From: CAZDFU01 sp964504985
Lineage (GTDB): Bacteria; Patescibacteriota; Microgenomatia; Daviesbacterales; UBA10151
Direction: 5' to 3'
Assembly (NCBI GenBank): GCA_964504985.1
Contig: CAZDFU010000013.1
Span: forward strand, 1-27,390
DNA length: 27,390 nucleotides
Every line of letters starts with the position of its first letter. Within the stretch, counting starts at the first letter, position 1. This document shows, piece by piece, positions 20,952-27,282 of the stretch. Under the pieces are notes generated by a model. It saw only the letters and a program-made list of their open reading frames with translations, made no database searches and was not told where the DNA came from. A program made the translations under genes and the position numbers.

Positions 20952-22087
20952 TTCTCGATTTCTTCTTTAATCATCCCAATCACTTCATCAATAGACAATC
21001 TCTGAATGTCAGCAAATAGCTGTATTTCATCTTTGATTTTCTTAATAGTAAATTTCTCAGGATATGCCCATGGACTATTTTCCCAATCGTAATCTGGGGT
21101 AATCCTTTTACAAAACTCTCTTTTCTGTTGATTGCAAAATCTGCATAATGTCATAAGTTTTATCTTGTAATTTTCTTCTGTGAGTTCATCTGCTTCAAAG
21201 ATGACTGGTATTCTGTGATCTGGGGCTAAAAATTCAAATTCATATTTCAAACCACAAATTCGGCAAGTGTAATCCTGACTTTGATATAATTCCTTTTTCC
21301 ATCTGTTTGGGATATTGGTACGCATTACTTGTTGAGTAATATCTTGTTCTTGTCTCAATAGTTGATACATTTGTTGTCTTGCACCACCAACTATTTGATT
21401 AAATACTTTCATCCCTGGAGCATCACCTTCTCTACTCCAGCCCTCGTTTCGTAGTACATCGGCTGTTTTACTGGGATCACCATAAACTCTTATCACACTT
21501 TCCTGATCTTGGTTATAGGGCCAACTCCATTGAGGTTGTAAGTTGTGAGGCACATTTATTTCTAAGTCATTCCGGGGATGAGCTTCCATATCATACAAAA
21601 CACAAAGTGCCGCAATAGTTCTAGCCTTAGAATAAAACTTGTACTTCTTCCATCCTGTTTCAGTTCCAATTTCTATTACGTTTAATCGACTTCCGTTTCC
21701 ATTTGATTCACCAACTAAAGTTCCTTCTAGTGCCAGCTCAAGCTCATCACAATATTTGTCGAAGTCAAAATTTGAAGACAGAATAATTCCTTGATATTCA
21801 TTTTCTGATACCCTCTGCCACTTTACAGTTTTTGGCCAACCTCTAATTTCGACATCAAGTCTTTCTCCCTCTCTCCAAATTCTTAACTCGTCTGGTTTCA
21901 GCGAGTGCAATATCTTTGAATAAAAATCCATCCGTCCAAATTCATTGGAAATTGTATTATTTTTTAATGTAATCTTGAGATTACTATCCTCTTTAGTTAT
22001 TTGAAATTTATCTTTATTAATTTGCATATAAATGCTCTCGTTAGGCCATTGAAAACTTTCTGGTATTATCTCAAAAATGAAGTTCAT
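20948..22087 (-). CDS. HNH endonuclease, probable restriction enzyme of the tandem methyltransferases
   Basis: The 379-aa protein ends with a zinc-bound HNH (beta-beta-alpha-metal) domain: YTCRICGLKY (273-282, Cys275/Cys278), PDHRIPV (289-295, Asp290-His291) and TLCRFCNQQKREFCKR (313-328, Cys315/Cys318, Asn319). The first 250 residues are unknown. They include a beta-rich part (1-150) and the segment RVYGDPSKTADVLRNEGWSR (200-219), and may read the DNA site. HNH restriction enzymes exist among type IIS systems with two methyltransferases, and this gene directly faces such a pair, so it is most likely their cognate nuclease. It is transcribed separately, which would permit delayed or separately regulated expression. 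No clear promoter or Shine-Dalgarno was found. The 292 bases upstream contain no gene. Confidence 0.8.
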   Translation of the reverse strand: MNFIFEIIPESFQWPNESIYMQINKDKFQITKEDSNLKITLKNNTISNEFGRMDFYSKILHSLKPDELRIWREGERLDVEIRGWPKTVKWQRVSENEYQGIILSSNFDFDKYCDELELALEGTLVGESNGNGSRLNVIEIGTETGWKKYKFYSKARTIAALCVLYDMEAHPRNDLEINVPHNLQPQWSWPYNQDQESVIRVYGDPSKTADVLRNEGWSREGDAPGMKVFNQIVGGARQQMYQLLRQEQDITQQVMRTNIPNRWKKELYQSQDYTCRICGLKYEFEFLAPDHRIPVIFEADELTEENYKIKLMTLCRFCNQQKREFCKRITPDYDWENSPWAYPEKFTIKKIKDEIQLFADIQRLSIDEVIGMIKEEIEN

Positions 22088-22379
22088 TTACCAGGAAAAG
22101 GGTACAACTAGGAATCTTAGTGACGGATTGAGATAAACTATTAACCTTAATTCTATTTGAGATTAGGAATTTGTGAAGACAATTCAAGGCAATTTAGCCA
22201 TATACCAAGAGACTCTGAAGAGTGTAAAAACTATATGTTTATTAACTCTGTATATTAGTTATAACTCTTAATAATAAGCAGAGATATTAACTACAAACAG
22301 TGGATTCAATGAGAGACTTAACCAAATTGCGTATAATGTTTCAATGTAAGATGGCAGCCCCCATCAAGTAAAATAGCAG

Positions 22380-23159
22380 ATGAGAATGAAAATTGCAGAC
22401 AATAATGATTTGCTGAATCTAAAGATTGACATCAAATGCACGAATGACATTGCATACATGGATTGTGCATTACTACTCGATAAACCAGAATTTCTGAGAC
22501 GGCTACCAGAATACAGAATGAAGCATGGCATAACAGAGCTTCTATCAATCTTCAAGTTCTATGACTGGATGAGCGAAAAGATGAATATTGATGCAAAGAT
22601 GATTGAGGATGATGTATCTGGGGCGGATGACTTAACGGAACTGAATTTGCCGTTCATGACGTTTGAAGAGGATGCAAAGGCTCTATGCAGACAATTCAAA
22701 AAGCCTGGATACTTCGTGCAGATAATAGAATTCGCAATTGTATGTGGAGTGGTACATGATATTTCATATAAACATACAAGAATTGAAGTAAAACCTACTG
22801 ATCCACCTCCACCCCCTGAAGAAACGGAACTACCAGAGGTGAGAATCGTCATTACTCCTATGACAACATTAAAGGATGTACAGGAAGTATTTGAAAAAAA
22901 TGTGCCTGACATATTTGAATCTCATATGAAGTTACTCAACTACTACTATCGAATGAAGAATAGGAAAGCTGGTAACTTCAGACGAGATCGTGAATGGTAT
23001 TGGAAAAATCTTAAAGGTGTTGGATATACAGAAATTGCATTATCGGCAACATCACCTGCTAATAGATTGGAATATGAGAAAAAACGTAATAGATATGCAA
23101 TTCCAGAGTATGAGATGGTTAAGCAAGCCATTCGACGATACAAGAACCTCCTCAAGTAG
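22380..23159 (+). CDS. Hypothetical protein encoded upstream of the recombinase
   Basis: The 259-aa protein has no domain I recognise. The N-terminal part (1-135) is helical and acidic with a few Cys. A linker with PTDPPPPPEETELP (about 139-152) separates it from a C-terminal part that is basic and Arg/Tyr-rich (RRDREWYWKNLKGVG and NRLEYEKKRNRYAIPEYE) and could bind nucleic acid. Start codons at 22380 and 22386 are both possible. A TATAAT at 22332-22337 and a GATGG/CCATC hairpin (22350-22365) lie in the leader. Its place just before the 53-aa ORF and the recombinase suggests a mobile-element accessory role. Confidence 0.6.
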   Translation: MRMKIADNNDLLNLKIDIKCTNDIAYMDCALLLDKPEFLRRLPEYRMKHGITELLSIFKFYDWMSEKMNIDAKMIEDDVSGADDLTELNLPFMTFEEDAKALCRQFKKPGYFVQIIEFAIVCGVVHDISYKHTRIEVKPTDPPPPPEETELPEVRIVITPMTTLKDVQEVFEKNVPDIFESHMKLLNYYYRMKNRKAGNFRRDREWYWKNLKGVGYTEIALSATSPANRLEYEKKRNRYAIPEYEMVKQAIRRYKNLLK

Positions 23160-23229
23160 TAGTGGTGTACAAATAATTCCCAACCTTCTGTAGCTCTTTA
23201 ATTTCCATCATTTCTAACACAATGTAGAC

Positions 23230-23391
23230 ATGATGAGACTGAGCAAAAAAGCCATTGACGAATTCAAAGAAATTTACCTTCAAAAGTTTGGTGTCCAGTT
23301 GACTGATGAACAGGCAAATGAACTTGGTATTGAATTGCTGGAGTTCTTCAAATTGATATATAAACCAATACCAAAGAAAACGTCTAACTAG
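23230..23391 (+). CDS. 53-aa helical protein next to the recombinase
   Basis: A frame of 53 codons begins MMRLSKKAIDEFKEIYLQKF (the second ATG at 23233 may be the start), continues GVQLTDEQANELGIELLEFF and ends KLIYKPIPKKTSN. The order basic, helix, acidic helix, hydrophobic LLEFFKLIYKPIP looks conserved: from memory, very similar short ORFs are common near recombinases in Patescibacteria. Function is unknown. It lies 54 bases upstream of the recombinase and is probably co-transcribed with it. Confidence 0.7.
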   Translation: MMRLSKKAIDEFKEIYLQKFGVQLTDEQANELGIELLEFFKLIYKPIPKKTSN

Positions 23392-23445
23392 GCTGACTTT
23401 TAGCCTCAAATAGCGATAAAATTGATATATAGGAGAATTTAGAAA

Positions 23446-25158
23446 ATGAAACTAATATACGCACAATATTCAAGGAAGTCATCAGAGTCAAAAGAGAAAC
23501 AGGCGATGTCTATTGATGAGCAGAATGAAGAGTGTAAAAAAGCTGTAGAACGAGACAATCTGACTGTTGCTCATATCTTCCAAGAGTCAAAATCTGCATA
23601 TAAACCAAACAACAGGCCAGAGTTCACACAAATGATTGAACTCATAGAATCTGGTAAAGTAAATGCTATTCTCACTTGGAAACCAGACAGACTTTGCCGC
23701 AATCCAAGAGAAGGTGGAATTTTGCTTCAACTGTTACAGGATGGAATTCTTAATGAAATAAGATCAACAGATGGTGAAGTATATACACAAGATTCAGATC
23801 ACCTTATTCTGCAAATCCATTTTGGAATGGCAAACCAATATTCGAGGAATCTGAGTAAGAATGTAAAGCGTGGAAACCATTACATATTCCACAACCTCAA
23901 GAAATGGATCGGCCCCGCCAAACCTGGATACTTCAACTACTACGATGAAGCCACTAAGGAGAAGAAAATAGGAGTTGATGAGGAACGATTTCCACTGCTG
24001 AAAAATGCCATGAAATTGATTATTAACGGCACTTATACACCAATGGAAGCGTTGGATGTTCTCAATAACAAATGGAAGTTCAGATCAAGAGCAAGAGGAA
24101 GTAAAGGTGGATTGCCGATGGCAAAATCTGGATGGTACAGAATTCTTACTGACAGCTACTATTACGGCCTCATGGTTCGCTCTGAAGGAGAGGTGGTAGG
24201 CACACATCAGCCAATGCTCACAGAAGATGAATTTGACACGCTACAGGTGATCCTAGGACGCAAAGGAAAGCCACGCATGGCAAAACATGAATTTGCATAT
24301 AAATCTGTCCTCAAGTGTGGTGAATGTGATGGTAGTGTGACTGCAGAGGAGAAGGTGCAAATAATCTGTTCATCATGTAAGCAGAAGTTCCATAAAGGTA
24401 AATTAACAAATGCTTGTTCTAAGTGTGGACTCCTAATTGAGGAAATGAAAAATCCAAAGATATTGCATTATGTGTTCTATCATTGCACAAAGCGAGTAAA
24501 CAAAACATGTTCTCAAGGAAGTGTAACTTTGAAAAATCTTGAAGATAAAATCAATAATGAATTGGATAAGTTTGAAATAAGTGACGAGTTCCGTGATTGG
24601 TGCATAGATCACTTAAATGAACTCAATGACAAGGAAGAAGTTGACATTAAAACTATCAAAGAAAACCTCGTAAATGAGATGAATAAATGTGATAAAGCGC
24701 TTGCAAAGCTTACAAGGCTCAGAATCTCAAGAGAAAACGTTTCAAATAGTGCTGAAATGGAAAAATTCTATGATGATGAAGAAGCAAGACTACTAAAAGA
24801 GCGAAAAGACATCATGAAACAAATTGATGAGGTGGATCAAAAGCAAGAGGAGTGGTATTTCCAGTCAAAAGAGACATTTAACTTCGCTTGTTCAGCAAAA
24901 TATCAGTTTGAAACTGGTGACGTTAGAACCAAAACCTATATTTTGTCAAAACTTGGTTCGAACTTAACAATTCTAGATCGTAGCCTCCAAATCTCAGGCG
25001 ATAGGCCTTATTTCTTAATAGAGAAAGCAAAGAGAGAAATAGAGGACATGATATTTGCGTTAGAACCGATTGAAAAGGCTGTTATATCAAGCAATTTAGT
25101 GTCTTATCAGCCTATCAGTAGCGTTTTGCTGCGGGTCTTGAACCAAGTTAGAACCTAA
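23446..25158 (+). CDS. Large serine recombinase / integrase
   Basis: The 570-aa protein starts with the resolvase/invertase catalytic domain: YSRKSSE (8-14, nucleophile Ser9), SIDEQ (22-26) and WKPDRLCRNPREGG (78-91). A recombinase domain (about 155-290) follows, then a zinc ribbon with Cys291/Cys294, Cys308/Cys311, Cys324/Cys327 and further Cys at 347 and 355, then a coiled coil (about 390-470). This is the standard integrase plan. An AGGAG (23431-23435) lies ten bases before the ATG, one of the few Shine-Dalgarno sites here. The last codons (VRT-stop) fall inside the putative attR core. In the excised circle the frame would read through into 17 further codons, so the C terminus may differ between integrated and free forms. 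Confidence 0.96.
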   Translation: MKLIYAQYSRKSSESKEKQAMSIDEQNEECKKAVERDNLTVAHIFQESKSAYKPNNRPEFTQMIELIESGKVNAILTWKPDRLCRNPREGGILLQLLQDGILNEIRSTDGEVYTQDSDHLILQIHFGMANQYSRNLSKNVKRGNHYIFHNLKKWIGPAKPGYFNYYDEATKEKKIGVDEERFPLLKNAMKLIINGTYTPMEALDVLNNKWKFRSRARGSKGGLPMAKSGWYRILTDSYYYGLMVRSEGEVVGTHQPMLTEDEFDTLQVILGRKGKPRMAKHEFAYKSVLKCGECDGSVTAEEKVQIICSSCKQKFHKGKLTNACSKCGLLIEEMKNPKILHYVFYHCTKRVNKTCSQGSVTLKNLEDKINNELDKFEISDEFRDWCIDHLNELNDKEEVDIKTIKENLVNEMNKCDKALAKLTRLRISRENVSNSAEMEKFYDDEEARLLKERKDIMKQIDEVDQKQEEWYFQSKETFNFACSAKYQFETGDVRTKTYILSKLGSNLTILDRSLQISGDRPYFLIEKAKREIEDMIFALEPIEKAVISSNLVSYQPISSVLLRVLNQVRT

Positions 25159-25163
25159 TTAAT
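25147..25163 (+). other. Putative attR
   Basis: GTTAGAACCTAATTAAT matches attL (15868-15884) at 15 of 17 positions, with the first 11 identical. It contains the stop codon of the recombinase (25156-25158). Confidence 0.5.
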
Positions 25164-25186
25164 GCAGAAATTATAACCTCTCTTAA

Positions 25187-25232
25187 ATTACCGGGATCTA
25201 TGTAGTATATTTAATTTACCGGGAATCCCGGT
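25187..25232. promoter_or_regulatory. Palindromic operator plus half-site
   Basis: ACCGGGA-A-TCCCGGT (25218-25232) is a perfect inverted repeat ending five bases before the -35 box of the next gene. A half-site, ATTACCGGGAT (25187-25197), lies 28 bases upstream in the same orientation. Together they look like a regulator-binding site with a main and an auxiliary position. Confidence 0.6.
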
Positions 25233-25237
25233 ATTAC

Positions 25238-25266
25238 TTGCAAATATCCTACAATCCTGGTAAAAT
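25238..25266 (+). promoter_or_regulatory. Promoter of the ATPase/STAS operon, leaderless
   Basis: TTGCAA (25238-25243), exactly 17 bases, TAAAAT (25261-25266), seven bases, ATG at 25274. The frame is open back to the TTG at 25238, but that codon is the -35 box, so the true start is 25274. Confidence 0.65.
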
Positions 25267-25273
25267 ATCCTGT

Positions 25274-26233
25274 ATGAAGCTACATATACCAAATAGTGCT
25301 TTTTTAGGTAATATTGACCCATTTTTAAGAAATTTTGATACCTCAAACCCAGAAGTACTTGAAATCACTGCAAATAAACAATGGATTTCAATACATCCAA
25401 TGGTTATTGCCATGATAGCTGCATTAGGACTTTCTCTTAAGCCTAAACAGGTAAAGTGTAAGACTATGGAGGCAAGATCTAAACATTATCTTAAGCGAAT
25501 GGGATTATTTGATTTTTTGAAGATTGAATCTGGAATTGAAATTACAGAACATGAATCTGCAGGAAGATTTATACCACTAAAACAAATAACTAATAGTGAA
25601 AATTTAACTGAGTTCATTACCGAAGTAGTTCCACTGCTGCACTTATCTCCCAAACACGCAGAACCTATCAGGTATATCTTAAGTGAATTAATGAGAAATG
25701 TATTTGAGCATGCTGTGTCTAAGATCGGTGTGATAATGTGTGCTCAGTATTATAAAAAAAGCAATACAATAAGAATTGGTATTGTAGATAAAGGTGTAGG
25801 AATACTAAAAACAATTTCGGCATTACATAGAGCCAAGACTGATCTTGAAGCAATTAGACTTGCTTTAACACCTGGAATAACTGGAACTACAAAAAGAATA
25901 GGTGGTACCGACTATAATGCCGGCGCCGGACTGTTTTTCATTAAGTCTATTGCTACAGTAAACAAAGATTTTTTTGTAATCTATAGCGGAAACTGTATGT
26001 ATAAATTGTTAAAGGCCGATAATAGGAAAAGTATACACCTACACGCAGATCCTTTCAAAGATAAACACTCTAAGGGAGGAGACTTTCCATATTGGCAAGG
26101 TACCGCTGTTGGAATTGATATAAACTTAGATAATACAGAAGAATTTTCTCTTCTTTTGGATCTGATTAGAAAAAGCTACTCTAAGGCTGTCAGAGAACAG
26201 AGGAAAGCATATTACAAGGCAAAATTTATATGA
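25274..26233 (+). CDS. GHKL ATPase (anti-sigma-like histidine-kinase ATP-binding domain)
   Basis: The 319-aa protein carries a complete GHKL nucleotide-binding site: N-box SELMRNVFEH (137-146, Glu138/Asn142), G1 box GIVDKGVGI (169-177) and G2 box NAGAGLFF (215-222). There is no transmembrane helix, sensor domain or dimerisation helix, so it is not a usual histidine kinase. The N-terminal 120 residues are of unknown type, with an STAS-like start possible (EVLEITANKQWISIHPM). It overlaps by four bases with the STAS-like gene (ATGA), so the two act together. The pair resembles partner-switching modules, in which the ATPase binds or phosphorylates the STAS-like protein, but the output is unknown. 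Confidence 0.8.
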   Translation: MKLHIPNSAFLGNIDPFLRNFDTSNPEVLEITANKQWISIHPMVIAMIAALGLSLKPKQVKCKTMEARSKHYLKRMGLFDFLKIESGIEITEHESAGRFIPLKQITNSENLTEFITEVVPLLHLSPKHAEPIRYILSELMRNVFEHAVSKIGVIMCAQYYKKSNTIRIGIVDKGVGILKTISALHRAKTDLEAIRLALTPGITGTTKRIGGTDYNAGAGLFFIKSIATVNKDFFVIYSGNCMYKLLKADNRKSIHLHADPFKDKHSKGGDFPYWQGTAVGIDINLDNTEEFSLLLDLIRKSYSKAVREQRKAYYKAKFI

Positions 26234-26520
26234 AGATAATAAAACTATTACCTAAAACTGGTGTATTCGCCGAAAATAAAGATATCGCAAGGAATATACG
26301 AATTAAGTATATAACACCGGTTTTAGAAAAAAATGAAGAAATTACCCTGGATTTTGAAGGCGTAGAATCAGCAACCCAGTCTTTCGTTCATGCTTTAATA
26401 AGCGAATTGATTAGGAATTTTGGAAGCGAGATACTTGACAGTATATATTTTAAGAATTGTAACAAAAGTGTCCAGGAAATTATTAATATAGTTGTAGACT
26501 ACATGCAGGCAGCTGCTTAA
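26230..26520 (+). CDS. STAS-like protein (DUF4325 type)
   Basis: The 96-aa protein has the DUF4325 pattern: ITLDFEGVESATQSFVHALI (38-57), then a helix, IYFKNCNKSVQEIIN (72-86) and a C-terminal VVDYMQ helix. The S-A-T-Q-S-F stretch replaces the D-S-S/T phosphorylation loop of SpoIIAA-type STAS proteins. Proteins of this family are often encoded next to a GHKL ATPase, as here, and may serve as its partner or substrate. The four-base overlap ensures coupled translation. No sigma factor or other output protein is in the window, so the target is open. Confidence 0.85.
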   Translation: MKIIKLLPKTGVFAENKDIARNIRIKYITPVLEKNEEITLDFEGVESATQSFVHALISELIRNFGSEILDSIYFKNCNKSVQEIINIVVDYMQAAA

Positions 26521-26539
26521 AACGAATAACCGTAATAAT

Positions 26540-26548
26540 TTAGAACCT
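26540..26548 (+). other. Partial att-like sequence
   Basis: TTAGAACCT repeats nine bases of the att core (GTTAGAACCTA) in the same orientation, between the STAS gene and tRNA-Gln. It may be a chance match or the trace of a second integration. Confidence 0.25.
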
Positions 26549-26603
26549 CATCAACTGATTTTTTACGTAATTCAAAGTTCGAGCGTCCAAGCTCTCTGTT
26601 TTA

Positions 26604-26624
26604 GAAAAGATTGTTGCAACAATC
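26604..26624 (-). terminator. Terminator of tRNA-Gln
   Basis: GATTGTTGCAACAATC (26609-26624) is a perfect 16-base palindrome. On the minus strand it is followed by TTTTC (26608-26604). It lies 15 bases after the tRNA 3' end. Confidence 0.6.
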
Positions 26625-26638
26625 CAAATCAGGTTTTG

Positions 26639-26710
26639 CTGCCGGACTAGGATTCGAACCTAGAATTCACTGCTCCAAAGGCAGTTGTCCTACCGTTAGA
26701 CGATCCGGCA
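26639..26710 (-). tRNA. tRNA-Gln (anticodon TTG)
   Basis: All arms fold by eye in 72 bases: acceptor TGCCGGA/TCCGGCA (7 bp), D-arm GTCT/GGAC, anticodon stem ACTGC/GCAGT with loop CTTTGGA (anticodon TTG), variable loop GAATT, T-arm CTAGG-TTCGAAT-CCTAG, discriminator G. The 3' CCA is not encoded (CAA follows), so it must be added by the CCA-adding enzyme. Confidence 0.97.
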
Positions 26711-26722
26711 ATAAGTCCCCCC

Positions 26723-26750
26723 ATTATACCAACTTGACAGCTACTATCAA
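26723..26750 (-). promoter_or_regulatory. Promoter of tRNA-Gln
   Basis: On the minus strand TTGATA (26750-26745), 16 bases, TATAAT (26728-26723), and the tRNA starts 13 bases later at 26710. It overlaps the + strand promoter of the DUF378 gene. Confidence 0.65.
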
Positions 26751-26764
26751 CTCATGCTTATGAT
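26734..26764 (+). promoter_or_regulatory. Promoter of the DUF378 gene
   Basis: A consensus -35 TTGACA (26734-26739) and a -10 TATGAT (26759-26764) are 19 bases apart. It overlaps the tRNA promoter on the other strand, so the two should compete for RNA polymerase. Confidence 0.5.
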
Positions 26765-26772
26765 GATAGTAG
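26741..26772. promoter_or_regulatory. Perfect 9-base inverted repeat across the promoter
   Basis: CTACTATCA (26741-26749) and TGATAGTAG (26764-26772) flank 14 bases, covering the -35/-10 spacer and the end of the -10 box. Since transcription would begin near its right end, it is more likely a DNA operator than an RNA hairpin. Confidence 0.5.
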
Positions 26773-26787
26773 AGGGAGGTGATAAAT

Positions 26788-26982
26788 TTGAACCAAAAAC
26801 AATTAGTTGGTTGGGTATTGGCTATTGCTGCCTTAAATTGGGGATTGGTAGGGATTTTAGGTATAAACCTGGTTGAATCAATTTTGGGTGCAGGTTCACT
26901 CCTTACCAAGGCAGTGTATGCTGTTATAGGTTTAGTAGGCGCATACAAAGTCTATTTACTCACCATGGGTGGGAAAAAGTAG
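26788..26982 (+). CDS. DUF378 small membrane protein
   Basis: The 64-aa protein has two membrane helices with the family pattern AIAALNWGLVGILGINLVES (11-30) and LTKAVYAVIGLVGAYKVYLL (37-56). DUF378 proteins (YuzA-like) are small membrane proteins of unknown function. The start is TTG at 26788: it gives MNQKQLVGW and sits seven bases after GGAGGTGA (26774-26781 region). The longer frame from a GTG at 26779 is rejected because that codon is part of the Shine-Dalgarno. A strong terminator follows. Confidence 0.9.
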   Translation: MNQKQLVGWVLAIAALNWGLVGILGINLVESILGAGSLLTKAVYAVIGLVGAYKVYLLTMGGKK

Positions 26983-27007
26983 ATTAGGAAGTTTTGGTAA
27001 TTATTTT

Positions 27008-27038
27008 AAATCCAGCCTATTTTTAGGCTGGATTTTTT
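27008..27038 (+). terminator. Strong rho-independent terminator
   Basis: AAATCCAGCCTA (27008-27019) and TAGGCTGGATTT (27024-27035) form a perfect 12-bp stem with a TTTT loop, and the T run continues to 27038. It ends the DUF378 transcript 26 bases after the stop. Confidence 0.9.
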
Positions 27039-27097
27039 GGAGCTCTTAACGAGGTCTTAGCCAGACTGCCAGGGTTTATTCAAGAATTTAGCTCCTC

Positions 27098-27127
27098 GCC
27101 TAATTTCGAGCTTGCGGGAAATCAGGC
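27098..27127. repeat. Hairpin in the intergenic region before the Bro-N gene
   Basis: GCCTAATTTC (27098-27107) pairs with GAAATCAGGC (27118-27127) with one mismatch. The rest of 27039-27282 holds no gene; a weak ACCAATT/AATTGGT pair lies around 27202-27230. Confidence 0.45.
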
Positions 27128-27282
27128 TATGCGTATTTTACCAGATTTTTTATATGAATTGGAGTCTAATTTAGCTTTAAAAAATTCTCTGATCCAAATA
27201 TAAACCAATTTTTCCTTCTTTAATAATTGGTAATTACGGTTTTTTTATGTACAATAAAAAGTAATAACAACTGTTAACTAAA

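Larger units (their letters stand above)
15868..25163. mobile_element. Proposed 9.3 kb integrative element with defence cargo
   Basis: The two ends match over 17 bases with 15 identities: GTTAGAACCTATTTTAT (15868-15884) and GTTAGAACCTAATTAAT (25147-25163), in direct orientation, with an 11-base identical core. A large serine recombinase gene lies exactly at the right end, as expected for serine-integrase elements. Between the ends are a nucleotidyltransferase/nuclease pair, lexA, two C5 methyltransferases, an HNH endonuclease and several small or unknown genes. Housekeeping genes are absent. The limits are inferred from one short match, and a second, shorter match (26540-26548) could extend the element. 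An empty site in a related genome would settle it. Confidence 0.55.

Noticed and set aside
25238..25273. Earlier TTG start for the GHKL ATPase
   Set aside because: TTGCAA is the -35 box with an exact 17-base spacer to TAAAAT. The ATG at 25274 follows the -10 by seven bases.
26779..26787. GTG start for the DUF378 protein
   Set aside because: The GTG is inside the Shine-Dalgarno GGAGGTGA. TTG at 26788 has the proper distance.
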